From Pseudomonadota bacterium (GTDB lineage Bacteria > Pseudomonadota > Gammaproteobacteria > Thiotrichales > Thiotrichaceae), in NCBI GenBank assembly GCA_002747435.1, contig PDPH01000047.1, positions 110,853-174,852 of the forward strand: a stretch of DNA of 64,000 nucleotides, in the 5' to 3' direction. Positions 41,482 through 51,407 of the stretch are shown piece after piece. The position numbers and the translations under genes are program-made. A model generated the notes under the pieces. That model worked only from the letters and a program-made list of their open reading frames with translations, was not told where the DNA came from and ran no database searches. How positions within the stretch are numbered: position 1 is the first letter of the stretch; each line of letters begins with the position of its first letter.

Positions 41482-41709
41482 ATGTCACGTTATTTCCGTC
41501 GCAAGAAATACTGCCGCTTCACCGCCGAAGGCATCACTGAGGTTGATTACAAAGACCTAGACACTTTAAAGGCTTTCGTGACTGAAACCGGCAAAATTGT
41601 CCCCAGCCGTATTACAGGTACAAAAGCAAATTACCAGCGCCAATTGGCCAGTGCTGTTCAACGTGCCCGTTATCTGGCTTTATTGCCTTACACTGATAAG
41701 CACAACTAA
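41482..41709 (+). CDS. rpsR: 30S ribosomal protein S18
   Basis: [19 protein letters not shown]...[28 protein letters not shown]. Confidence 0.97.
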   Translation: MSRYFRRKKYCRFTAEGITEVDYKDLDTLKAFVTETGKIVPSRITGTKANYQRQLASAVQRARYLALLPYTDKHN

Positions 41710-41802
41710 ATGCGCATGTGTAACCAATGGGATGGCAAACAAACTCTGGCCTTATCACCAGTAATGCCCATAGCGACTAAACCGTAAGGCAGGAAAAGAT
41801 TC

Positions 41803-42693
41803 ATGGCAGCATTCATTATGTCTGGCCCTTTGCAGGCGCTAGCTTTTATAGTGCTGTTTGCTATTGTCTCTTTTTACCTACCCTTAATGGGTCTGCTCAG
41901 TAATGGTGCCTTAGGGTTAATTACGCTACGCATGGGCTGGAAACGCGGCCTAAGTATGGCATTAATAGCCGCGCTGGCTGTGGGTGTTGCTGGCTTTGTA
42001 CTACACCGTAACTGGAGTGGATTTGTAACAACTTTGCTGGAATGGTTGCCGGTCATTGCACTGGCAGCACTACTCGCTAATACAGCCTCTTGGCCTAAAG
42101 TGTTTTATAGCATCTTAGCTACAGGCTGCTTGGCTGTCATAGCTTTTCATCTCAGCGTGGATGATCCTGAAACAGTTTGGCTACAAGCGATTAATAGCTT
42201 GACAAACATTGAGCAACTGGAACAACAGTTTAACAATGTTGATATACAAAGCTTGCTGAGAGGTGCAGCGCCCTATTTGACAGGTTTCCTAGCGAGTGGT
42301 CTTGGTATAGCCTTGGTGTTATCACTGATGCTGGCGCGCCATTGGCAGGCAAAGCTCTACAACCCGGGGGGTTTCCAAGCAGAATTGAAAGAACTGCGTC
42401 TGAATAAAAAAGTAGGTATAGCCTTAAGTGCTGTCATACTAGCAGCTATTTTCAATCCTACCCCGCTATTGGTAGGGCTTATTGTTGTCGGATTGGCCGT
42501 ATTTCTTTTTCAGGGCGTAGCCGTAATACACGGGAGTATCACCCTACTGAATTTGCCTTGGCAATGGTTATTTGGGTTGTATATTCCTTTACTATTATTG
42601 CCACTGCAAATGGGCTTATTACTGGCTGTACTGGGTATGGTTGACAGCATAGCCGACTTTAGGACTTATCTGTCCCGTCGCCCACAGCGCTAA
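41803..42693 (+). CDS. DUF2232-type membrane protein
   Basis: Polytopic protein between rpsR and rplI, the usual position for this family. Confidence 0.75.
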   Translation: MAAFIMSGPLQALAFIVLFAIVSFYLPLMGLLSNGALGLITLRMGWKRGLSMALIAALAVGVAGFVLHRNWSGFVTTLLEWLPVIALAALLANTASWPKVFYSILATGCLAVIAFHLSVDDPETVWLQAINSLTNIEQLEQQFNNVDIQSLLRGAAPYLTGFLASGLGIALVLSLMLARHWQAKLYNPGGFQAELKELRLNKKVGIALSAVILAAIFNPTPLLVGLIVVGLAVFLFQGVAVIHGSITLLNLPWQWLFGLYIPLLLLPLQMGLLLAVLGMVDSIADFRTYLSRRPQR

Positions 42694-42787
42694 GGATTTT
42701 TAATAGCGGCTTGGTTGCCTAGCTTGCTTAATTAAACGAATTTTGGAATTTTTGACAGGCGTAAGCCTGAAGTAAAAGGTGAGAACG

Positions 42788-43240
42788 ATGGAAGTCATTC
42801 TTCTAAAAAAAGTGGAAAACCTCGGCCCTCTAGGTACGGTGGTCAATGTGCGCTCTGGCTATGCCCGCAACTACTTACTACCTACTGGCCGCGCCAAAAT
42901 GGCGACTAAGGACAATATTGCTGAATTTGAACAGCGTCGTGCTGAACTTGAACAAGCGGCAAATGACGCGCTGGCAGCAGCAGAAGCGCGCCGTGAACAA
43001 CTGCAAGATTTGGTTTTGACCATCAAAGCCAAAACAGGTGGCGAAGGCAAATTGTTTGGTTCAGTGTCCAGCATTGAAATTGCGGAAGCTGTCAAAGCAG
43101 CGGGGGTTGAAATTGAACGCCGTGAAATTCGCATGCCTAGTGGTTCCATTCGTTTGCTGGGTGAATACGAAGTCGGTGTACATTTGCATACCGATGTTGA
43201 TACCTCTATCAAGATCATTGTTGAAGCAGAAAAAGACTAA
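42788..43240 (+). CDS. rplI: 50S ribosomal protein L9
   Basis: MEVILLKKVENLGPLGTVVNVRSGYARNYLLPTGRA. Confidence 0.97.
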   Translation: MEVILLKKVENLGPLGTVVNVRSGYARNYLLPTGRAKMATKDNIAEFEQRRAELEQAANDALAAAEARREQLQDLVLTIKAKTGGEGKLFGSVSSIEIAEAVKAAGVEIERREIRMPSGSIRLLGEYEVGVHLHTDVDTSIKIIVEAEKD

Positions 43241-43359
43241 AGCGTCTCTATCTGCGCTGTGAGTGAATGAGTTGGGAAGTCAGTAGGTTGCCCAACTCTT
43301 CATCAAATTGCTCTCTTTTCGGCCAAGCTGCTAAACGTCATTTTCGCTAAACTTCATTT

Positions 43360-44727
43360 ATGGCTGATACTTACGAATCACTGAAAATACCGCCTCATTC
43401 CATCGAAGCTGAGCAATCTGTGCTTGGAGGCTTGATGCTGGATAATGAGGCATGGATGGTAGTCGGTGATAAATTGTCAGAAGAAGATTTTTACCGCCAA
43501 GACCATCGTCTGATTTTTCGCGCTATTAGCTATCTGGCTAGTCAGCAGAAGCCGCTTGATGTCATTACACTGAGCGAATGGCTCAAAGAAAATAGGCAAT
43601 TGGAAGATGCAGGTGGCCTAGCTTATCTTGCTATCATGGCGAAAGATACGCCCAGTGCAGCCAATATTAGTGCTTATGCAGATATTGTGCGCGAAAAATC
43701 TATTTTGCGGCAATTAATCAGTGTCGGTACAGAAATAGCAGATTCGGCTTTTAATACGGAAGGACGAGACAGCAAGCAACTTTTGGACGAAGCGGAAAAA
43801 AAAGTTTTCCAAATTGCTGAGCAAGGTACTAGAAACACTCGTTCCTTCCGTCCGCTAAAAACGCTCATGAAGCTCTCACTGGATCACATTGAGGAACTTA
43901 GCAAGCTTAATTCAAGCATTACGGGTGTCTCTACAGGCTACACTGACTTGGATGAAATGACCTCTGGCCTGCAAAAAGGTGACTTGGTCATTGTCGCTGG
44001 CCGCCCCTCTATGGGCAAGACAACCTTCTCCATGAATATTGCTGAATACGCTGCCGCACACAAAAAGTTACCAGTGGCCGTCTTCAGTATGGAAATGCCT
44101 GCTGAGCAATTAACCTTGCGCCTATTATCATCAATGGGGCGCGTGGATCAACATCGGGTACGCACAGGTCAGTTAACTGAAGATGACTGGCCACGCATTG
44201 CAACCGCCGTCAAAATTTTTGCTGATGTCCCCATGTTTATTGATGACAGCCCTAGCCTCTCTCCCAATGAAGTTCGTGCTCGTGCGCGACGTCTGGTACG
44301 TGAAGAAGGGCCATTAGGACTGATTGTCATTGACTACCTCCAATTGATGCAAGGCAATAGCAAAAGTGAAAATCGCACCAATGAAGTATCAGAGATTTCT
44401 CGCTCACTAAAAGGTCTGGCCAAAGAGCTTAGTGTACCGATTATCGTGCTATCTCAGCTCAATCGCAGCTTGGAACAACGACCAAGCAAACGTCCAGTAA
44501 TGTCAGATTTACGCGAATCAGGTGCGATCGAACAAGATGCTGACGTTATCATGTTCATTTACCGTGACGAGGTCTATAATCCAGAATCAGCCGAGAAAGG
44601 CTCTGCCGAAGTCATTATTGCAAAACAACGCAACGGTCCTATTGGTACTTGTCGACTGACTTTCCTAGGTCAGTACACACGTTTTGAAAATTATACGCCA
44701 GATGTTTACAATCAGGGCTTTGAGTAA
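43360..44727 (+). CDS. dnaB: Replicative DNA helicase DnaB
   Basis: PPHSIEAEQSVLGGLMLD; VIVAGRPSMGKTTFSMNIAEYAA; VIDYLQLM. Confidence 0.98.
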   Translation: MADTYESLKIPPHSIEAEQSVLGGLMLDNEAWMVVGDKLSEEDFYRQDHRLIFRAISYLASQQKPLDVITLSEWLKENRQLEDAGGLAYLAIMAKDTPSAANISAYADIVREKSILRQLISVGTEIADSAFNTEGRDSKQLLDEAEKKVFQIAEQGTRNTRSFRPLKTLMKLSLDHIEELSKLNSSITGVSTGYTDLDEMTSGLQKGDLVIVAGRPSMGKTTFSMNIAEYAAAHKKLPVAVFSMEMPAEQLTLRLLSSMGRVDQHRVRTGQLTEDDWPRIATAVKIFADVPMFIDDSPSLSPNEVRARARRLVREEGPLGLIVIDYLQLMQGNSKSENRTNEVSEISRSLKGLAKELSVPIIVLSQLNRSLEQRPSKRPVMSDLRESGAIEQDADVIMFIYRDEVYNPESAEKGSAEVIIAKQRNGPIGTCRLTFLGQYTRFENYTPDVYNQGFE

Positions 44728-44831
44728 TTAAGGGCTTGCTTTTACTTTCCATCAGGAAAGACTGACTGCATACCATTATGATTATTGCTTGATTGTGCAA
44801 CCGCCGTTGCCGCAAAGGATTGCTTACTACC

Positions 44832-45986
44832 ATGCGTTATAGTTCAGGTCAAACTTCATCTCGTCTATTTCTTACATTGGCTTTAACTATTTTCACCAGT
44901 GGCGCATTATTAAGCTGGCTCTTGATGAGTTCTAGTCTATTTAGTCATCCTGCACCAACTCAAACCACCATTCCAGAAACACCACCGCCTTTACAAATAC
45001 CGCTTATTGAGTCAAACAAAACCACTGTTGATGCACAAACAACAGATAGCAATACAACACAGGCAAATATCGAAGTTGCAGAACCCTTCACGCCAACAAC
45101 AGCCCCAAGCACCACGACAACTAAACAGCCATCTACTGACACTGCTCCAAGTATTCCGCCTGAATCTTCAGCACCTGATACATCGGCTACATCGACCGAA
45201 ATAGAAGCAAACCCCAAAAACGCCCAGATAGCAGAAATCCCTACAAACACACCATCTGAGACTGAAACAGATCCAAAAAACACTCGGACAGCAGAAACTT
45301 CTACAGACACACTGTCTGAGACCGAAACAGATCAAAAAAATAACCAAACAGCAAAAAATAAAACTAATACGATCGCGGCTACCCCAAATCAAACAGACGA
45401 AACGGGCAATCATAAAATAACAAGCTCAACTTCACCCACTGACACAACACAAACGAGCTCAAAAAATAAAGATTCCTCCGCAGAAAAAACAGAACAAACA
45501 AGCAATGCTCAAGCAGAGCCAACAACAAGCTCTACTACTACGACTTCCGCTATTCCAACACCAGCTTCTGCTCAAAAAACAAGTAACACACCCAACACTT
45601 CTTCAGAAAAAACCCGTTCGCCTCCAGAAAATAAAACGACCAACACGTCTAAGCAAACGAAAACAAACAAAAATGCTGCTCAAGCACAAACTACTACCAA
45701 TACACCTGACAAGACGGGCTGGATTTATGCAGGTCAATACAAAAATAATCAGTGGGTTAAAGTTGGCTTAAAGATAGCTGCCAATGAATTACCACATGCT
45801 GGCAACCGCTATGTACTGAATTGGGGGGCTAATGTACGTGCTGCTCCCCCAAGCAAACGTACTGATGAAGAAGGTAATAATCTGGCACGCAATATTGACT
45901 TCTTGTCAACAGGACGAACCGTAACCGTAGATCGTGTCAAATTTTCAGGTAAGGATGGTCATTTATGGCTAAAAATCAGCTATTAA
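44832..45986 (+). CDS. Membrane-anchored Thr/Ser-rich protein with C-terminal SH3-like domain
   Basis: N-terminal TM, about 230-aa Thr/Ser/Asn-rich linker, C-terminal AGNRYVLNWGANVRAAPPS...LSTGRTVTVDRVKFSGKDGHLWLKISY. Confidence 0.75.
   Translation: MRYSSGQTSSRLFLTLALTIFTSGALLSWLLMSSSLFSHPAPTQTTIPETPPPLQIPLIESNKTTVDAQTTDSNTTQANIEVAEPFTPTTAPSTTTTKQPSTDTAPSIPPESSAPDTSATSTEIEANPKNAQIAEIPTNTPSETETDPKNTRTAETSTDTLSETETDQKNNQTAKNKTNTIAATPNQTDETGNHKITSSTSPTDTTQTSSKNKDSSAEKTEQTSNAQAEPTTSSTTTTSAIPTPASAQKTSNTPNTSSEKTRSPPENKTTNTSKQTKTNKNAAQAQTTTNTPDKTGWIYAGQYKNNQWVKVGLKIAANELPHAGNRYVLNWGANVRAAPPSKRTDEEGNNLARNIDFLSTGRTVTVDRVKFSGKDGHLWLKISY
45204..45365 (+). repeat. About 2.5 tandem 60-nt (20-aa) repeats
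   Basis: EANPKNAQIAEIPTNTPSET / ETDPKNTRTAETSTDTLSET / ETDQKNNQTAKNKTNT. Confidence 0.75.
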
Positions 45987-46056
45987 ATACCAAATAATAA
46001 ACTTTAACAAACCATGACTAAAGTAGGTGCGATGATGCAACTTGCAGAAGTTTGAT

Positions 46057-46935
46057 ATGCTTAATGCACTCATCAGCCTATTAGTCACTTTTCTACTTTC
46101 ACGTCAGATGGTCAAGCCGATTTCGCTTCTACGCCGTGGTATCCGTGAGTTAACTGACGGAAATTATGCCACTCGCATTCACACTGTAGGATGTGACGAA
46201 CTAGGACAACTGAGCCACGACTTCAATCATCTAGCTGCTCGCTTGCAACAACACGAACAAGCACGACAACAGTGGATGATGGATATAACGCATGAACTAC
46301 GCACTCCACTGTCTATATTGCGCGGTGAAATTGAGGCGATTCAGGATGATATTAATACCGCCAACCCACAAACCATACAATCCCTACACCAAGAAACATT
46401 ACACCTACAAAGATTAGTAGATGATCTCTATGCCTTATCCATGTCGGATAATGGCGCACTCAGCTACCAAAAAGAACGCGTCGATATTATACAAATCCTC
46501 CGTGATAGCATTAATCAATTCACCCAGCGCTTCCATGAGCAAGCACTAGAGCTCAATACTGATACATTACTCAAACAAGCAGTCTATCTACACGGCGATG
46601 CCCAACGCTTACAACAGCTTTTTCATAATCTGCTCAAAAACAGTCTGCGCTATACTGACTCGCCTGGCCTAGTACACATTAGTGCACAGCTTGAACTCGA
46701 CAAACACACTATCACTATTATATTTGAAGATTCAGCACCCGGTGTACCAAACGACTCGCTCCCCAAACTCTTTGAACGTCTTTATCGTGTAGAACATTCA
46801 CGTAATCGTACAACTAGTGGTGCAGGTATTGGCTTAAGCATCTGTCATAATATAGTAACAGCTCATAATGGAGCGATTCAGGCTACACACTCCCACTTAG
46901 GTGGCCTGAAAATAACACTACGCTTACCTTTATAA
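46057..46935 (+). CDS. BaeS-like histidine kinase lacking an N-terminal sensor region
   Basis: One TM (MLNALISLLVTFLLSRQMVKP), HAMP, DITHELRTPLSIL, N-box HNLLKNSLRYT, GAGIGLSICHNIV. TTG at 46042 is an alternative start; in-frame stop at 46033. Confidence 0.85.
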   Translation: MLNALISLLVTFLLSRQMVKPISLLRRGIRELTDGNYATRIHTVGCDELGQLSHDFNHLAARLQQHEQARQQWMMDITHELRTPLSILRGEIEAIQDDINTANPQTIQSLHQETLHLQRLVDDLYALSMSDNGALSYQKERVDIIQILRDSINQFTQRFHEQALELNTDTLLKQAVYLHGDAQRLQQLFHNLLKNSLRYTDSPGLVHISAQLELDKHTITIIFEDSAPGVPNDSLPKLFERLYRVEHSRNRTTSGAGIGLSICHNIVTAHNGAIQATHSHLGGLKITLRLPL

Positions 46936-46959
46936 GACAAGCGTCTCAGGAGGATTAGC

Positions 46960-47667
46960 ATGAAGCCAATCTTGATTGTGGAAGATGAGCCCAAAATTGC
47001 CGAGCTATTACAAAAATACCTACACAATGCAGGCTACAACACACACTGGATTAGCAACGGCCAACAGGCCAGTGAATGGTTACAACAATATCAAGCCGAA
47101 CTGATCCTGCTGGATTTAATGTTACCTGGCAAAGATGGCTTAGCCATTTGTAAAGAATTGCGCCAACAAGACCAACATACGCCGACCATTATACTAACGG
47201 CGCGTGCAGAGGAAATTGACCGCTTACTAGGATTGGAATTGGGTGCAGATGATTATATTTGCAAGCCATTCAGTCCACATGAAGTCATTGCTCGCATTAA
47301 AGCTGTATTGCGTCGTAGCCAACCCGACTTCCTTGCAACTGAAGCGCAAACAGCACAAACACCTAGAAAACCCTCTTCTGCCAATCAACTCCACATGGAC
47401 AGGGAACGCCTATGCATAAGCTTAGGCAATCGTGAAGTTGTGTTGACTCTAGTCGAGTTTGAACTACTTGATACTTTACACTCCCAACCAGGACGTATTT
47501 TTAGCCGCCAGCAGCTAATGGAACGTGCCTACCCTGATAACCGTATTGTTAGTGATCGAACTATTGACAGCCATATCAAAAAGTTACGCAAAAAAATTAC
47601 TGAACTTAGCCCCGACACCGACTTGATTCACTCGGTTTATTCTGTGGGCTACAAATACGATGCCTAG
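46960..47667 (+). CDS. OmpR-family response regulator (BaeR-like)
   Basis: ILIVEDEPKIAELLQKYLHNAGY; LILLDLMLPGKDGL; winged helix with DRTIDSHIKKLRKKI. Confidence 0.93.
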   Translation: MKPILIVEDEPKIAELLQKYLHNAGYNTHWISNGQQASEWLQQYQAELILLDLMLPGKDGLAICKELRQQDQHTPTIILTARAEEIDRLLGLELGADDYICKPFSPHEVIARIKAVLRRSQPDFLATEAQTAQTPRKPSSANQLHMDRERLCISLGNREVVLTLVEFELLDTLHSQPGRIFSRQQLMERAYPDNRIVSDRTIDSHIKKLRKKITELSPDTDLIHSVYSVGYKYDA

Positions 47668-47730
47668 CTGATAATCCACGCATTGGTTTGACCTTGCTTG
47701 GCCTTTGATTTGACATGTCGTTTGTCATTT

Positions 47731-48900
47731 CTATGTTTTTATAACAGAATAACCACGCAAGCGATGAGCAAACTCTTCTAATACAATAATACCTGTTTTT
47801 TCCGCATTCACAATCCAATCTTGCACCGCGTCCAAACGTGCTTCTTGGGAAATGGCCGTGCGCTCCCAAAGCTGCTGTAAACGCTGTTGATAAAGATAAA
47901 CCGTTTCCAATACTTGGCTTTCTTGCAAAATCTGCTGCAAGCGCGCCTTTGCTGTGGCATCAAGGTTTTGCGCACTCAAAAGCAATTTACGAGCGGTGCG
48001 CGACTTTTCCTTACAAGACCGGGCAGAATGGCATAACTCGGCTTTGATAGTTGGTTTGACCACCTGTCTGGCAAAATGCGACAAGACTTGAATACGATTA
48101 CCCAGTACAGCAGTAACGGTCTCAAAATCAACAATCGACTTGGTCGTATCAACCTTAAGACGTGGCGCAACTTTACGCACCTTAACCATACCCAGCATTT
48201 CCAAGCAGCGGATATACATCCAGCCAATATCGAACTCATACCACTGGCTAGACAAACGTGCTGACGATGCGAAGGCATGATGGTTATTATGCAGCTCTTC
48301 ACCACCGATAATAATGCCAATGGGAGAAATATTGGTAGAAGCATCAGCACTATTCCAATTACGATAACCCCAAAAATGCCCAATACCATTAATCACACCT
48401 GCCGCCCAGAAAGGAATCCACAACATTTGTACCAACCACACCCACAGACCTGCCCAAGCAAACAGCCATACATCCAAAAATAACATCAGCAAAACACCCG
48501 CAAATGGGTATTTGCTGTAAATATGCCGTTCTAACCAATCATCTACCGTGCCACGACCATATAAATCTAGGGTTTTCTGATTACGTGACTCTTTGCGATA
48601 TAGCCAGACACCTCCCCATAAAACCTTATGGATACCGTAAATTTGCGGGCTATGCGGATCCTCTTCCGTTTCACATTTGGCATGATGCTTACGGTGAATC
48701 GCAACCCACTCCCGTGTGACCATACCCGTCGTCAGCCAAAGCCAGAAGCGAAAAAAGTGAGCAGGAATACGACCCAATTCTACCGAGCGGTGAGCTTGGC
48801 TACGGTGCAAAAAGATAGTAACAGCAGCAATCGTAATGTGCGTTAACAGTAAAGTAATTCCGGTCAAAGACCAGAACCCCAAATCAGCAAAGATCCCCAT
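47731..48900 (-). CDS. Fatty acid desaturase (acyl-CoA delta-9 type)
   Basis: His boxes HRSQAHRS, HRKHHAKCE, EELHNNHHAF. Confidence 0.9.
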   Translation of the reverse strand: MGIFADLGFWSLTGITLLLTHITIAAVTIFLHRSQAHRSVELGRIPAHFFRFWLWLTTGMVTREWVAIHRKHHAKCETEEDPHSPQIYGIHKVLWGGVWLYRKESRNQKTLDLYGRGTVDDWLERHIYSKYPFAGVLLMLFLDVWLFAWAGLWVWLVQMLWIPFWAAGVINGIGHFWGYRNWNSADASTNISPIGIIIGGEELHNNHHAFASSARLSSQWYEFDIGWMYIRCLEMLGMVKVRKVAPRLKVDTTKSIVDFETVTAVLGNRIQVLSHFARQVVKPTIKAELCHSARSCKEKSRTARKLLLSAQNLDATAKARLQQILQESQVLETVYLYQQRLQQLWERTAISQEARLDAVQDWIVNAEKTGIIVLEEFAHRLRGYSVIKT

Positions 48901-49020
48901 AAATTAAACTATCTCCCATAATATACGATTAAGAATTAGAATTATTGTTATACTTGCCTGCCAACTGGCAGAGCCCAATTTCCGCAATAAATACACACAA
49001 AACCAATGACTCACAATGGC

Positions 49021-49650
49021 TCAACTAGTGCTAACTATTGGCTTGAGTAAACAACTATATACTTCGCCTGCGTGAGTTTCTCGGTAAATCTCCAATCCCC
49101 AATCTTGGGGATTCAGTTTGTAGCTCATCTCATGTTCCAGATAAACCATACTCGCAGGGTGCAATAAAGCACCTGCAACAATCAAGTCTAAAATTCGCTT
49201 TGGCCAATCTTGGTGAAAGGGTGGGTCTAAAAAAATCAAATCAAACGGCACTTGCTCAGCTTTCAATACAGTCAATGCGTCATGCCTAAACAACTGTGCG
49301 CCCTCAGCCTGTAAGCTATGGATATTTGCTTGTAACTGCTGATAAGCTTGTTTATTTTTCTCCACAAAAATTACAGAGGCGGCACCCCGCGATAAAGCCT
49401 CCAAACCTAAAGCCCCACTGCCCGCAAACAAGTCCAAACAACGTGAGCCAGCCACATCCGATTGCAACCAATTAAATAATGTTTCGCGCACTCGCTCAGG
49501 TGTAGGACGCAAACCAGGCACAGCAGCAACAGACAAGCGGCGACTGCGCCATTGCCCACCAATGATGCGTAATTGATTAGCACCTGCCTTACGAGCAGAA
49601 CGATGGTTTAACGACTCGGGGCGATTGGCTATTACGAATTTGTTCGTCAA
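49021..49650 (-). CDS. rsmD: 16S rRNA (guanine-966-N2)-methyltransferase RsmD
   Basis: LRIIGGQWRSRRLSV; LRPTPERVRETLFNWL; LDLFAGSGALGLEALSRGA; DLIFLDPPF. Confidence 0.96.
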   Translation of the reverse strand: MTNKFVIANRPESLNHRSARKAGANQLRIIGGQWRSRRLSVAAVPGLRPTPERVRETLFNWLQSDVAGSRCLDLFAGSGALGLEALSRGAASVIFVEKNKQAYQQLQANIHSLQAEGAQLFRHDALTVLKAEQVPFDLIFLDPPFHQDWPKRILDLIVAGALLHPASMVYLEHEMSYKLNPQDWGLEIYRETHAGEVYSCLLKPIVSTS

Positions 49651-49752
49651 GTGGTAGTATTCCCGACATTAATGAAAACTTGCTGCTAAAGAACGACAAA
49701 AACAGCAGACAGTATTAATTCTATCGCCATAAACTGTTCAGGTTATTCTACG

Positions 49753-50766
49753 ATGTTTGGACTGGGAAAGAAAAAAAAACAAGATGTTAGCGGCCAACCT
49801 GAAGCAGCACCTCAGGAAGTAGCCGCCCCAAAAAAGGGACTGTTTGGCCGTTTACGTGAGGGGCTATCCAAAACAGGTAGCACGATTACTCAGGGCATGG
49901 ATCGGCTGATTCATGGCAAAAAACACATTGATGATGAAATCCTCGAGGAGTTAGAAACACGCTTGCTCATGGCTGACCTTGGCATGGAAGTTACTCAAAA
50001 AATCATGCGCGATTTAACTGAGCAAGTTGATAGAAAACAATTAGGCGACCTTGACACTTTGATGCAGGCTTTGCACAAAAAAATGACTCAAATCCTGCAA
50101 CCCGTCTCACAGCCACTGGAAATCAAATTAGAAAATAAGCCTACCGTACTTTTAATGGTAGGTATTAACGGTGCCGGCAAAACCACCACCATTGGCAAGC
50201 TTGCCAAGCAATTTCAACAGCAGGGCAAATCGGTCATGCTAGCCGCAGGCGATACTTTCCGTGCAGCCGCTGTAGAGCAATTAAGTATCTGGGGTGAGCG
50301 CAATCATATTCCGGTCGTTGCTCAAGGCACAGGCGCAGATGCTGCATCGGTTATTTATGATGCGATGCAGTCCGCCAAAGCACGCGGTATTGATGTATTA
50401 CTCGCGGACACGGCTGGCCGACTGCATACCCAATCCAACCTGATGGATGAGCTGAAAAAAGTCAAACGTGTCATTCAAAAGCTGGATGAAACAGCACCTC
50501 ATGAAATTATGCTGATTGTAGATGCCAGTATTGGGCAAAATGCGTTAGTACAAGCCAGACAATTCAATGCAGCACTGGATGTCACCGGCATTACCATTAC
50601 CAAACTGGATGGTACAGCTAAAGGCGGCATGGTCTTTGCCATTGCTGAACAATTAAAAATTCCAGTGCGCTTTGTGGGTGTGGGTGAAAGCATTGACGAT
50701 CTGCAAGTTTTTAGTGCTGATGACTTTACTTCAGCGCTATTGTCTGGCAATAACATTAAACAATGA
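49753..50766 (+). CDS. ftsY: Signal recognition particle receptor FtsY
   Basis: LMVGINGAGKTTTIGKLAKQF; AAGDTFRAAAVEQL; ADTAGRLHTQSNLMDEL. Confidence 0.97.
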   Translation: MFGLGKKKKQDVSGQPEAAPQEVAAPKKGLFGRLREGLSKTGSTITQGMDRLIHGKKHIDDEILEELETRLLMADLGMEVTQKIMRDLTEQVDRKQLGDLDTLMQALHKKMTQILQPVSQPLEIKLENKPTVLLMVGINGAGKTTTIGKLAKQFQQQGKSVMLAAGDTFRAAAVEQLSIWGERNHIPVVAQGTGADAASVIYDAMQSAKARGIDVLLADTAGRLHTQSNLMDELKKVKRVIQKLDETAPHEIMLIVDASIGQNALVQARQFNAALDVTGITITKLDGTAKGGMVFAIAEQLKIPVRFVGVGESIDDLQVFSADDFTSALLSGNNIKQ

Positions 50767-51407
50767 TAGAGTTTAAACAAGTCAGCAAGCGCTATCCAAC
50801 CGGCCAAATTGCGCTGTATAACGTTAATCTCACCATTTTGGCAGGGGAAATGGTATTCATTACCGGCCATTCAGGAAGCGGTAAAAGTACACTACTAAAA
50901 CTGATTGCTCTTTTAGAACGCCCGACCCAAGGCGAACTACTGATCGGTGACAGCCCACTGAATCGCCTCAGCCGTCGTCAAATACCTGCATATCGGCGAC
51001 GCATTGGCTTTATTTTTCAAGACCCACATCTACTTTATGATCGCAATGTGTTTGATAATGTTGCTATTCCCTTACTAATTTCTGGTATGCGACCTTCTGA
51101 AATTCGCCGTCGCGTTCAAGCAGCACTGGACAAAGTAGGTTTGACTAACAAGGCCAAGCGTTTTCCTTTAATGCTGTCTGCTGGAGAAAAACAACGTGTG
51201 GGTATAGCTCGTTCAGTTGTTAACCGCCCTACTATTATACTGGCTGACGAACCCACTGGTAATCTTGATCCTGAATTGGCGCAAGACATTATGTATACCT
51301 TTGCCCAATTTAATGATCTTGGCGCAACTGTGCTCATTGCCAGCCATGACCATGCCTTAGTTGATCGCATGCAAAAACGAACTATTGTCCTGCAAAAGGT
51401 GGAGTAA
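50763..51407 (+). CDS. ftsE: Cell division ATP-binding protein FtsE
   Basis: GHSGSGKSTLLKLIALLERPTQGE; LSAGEKQRVGIARSVVNRPTIILADEPTGNLD. Confidence 0.97.
   Translation: MIEFKQVSKRYPTGQIALYNVNLTILAGEMVFITGHSGSGKSTLLKLIALLERPTQGELLIGDSPLNRLSRRQIPAYRRRIGFIFQDPHLLYDRNVFDNVAIPLLISGMRPSEIRRRVQAALDKVGLTNKAKRFPLMLSAGEKQRVGIARSVVNRPTIILADEPTGNLDPELAQDIMYTFAQFNDLGATVLIASHDHALVDRMQKRTIVLQKVE

Noticed and set aside
44960-45771. ORFs antisense or out of frame within the Thr/Ser-rich gene (44960..45310, 45168..45413, 45505..45771)
   Set aside because: Low-complexity shadow frames of 44832..45986.
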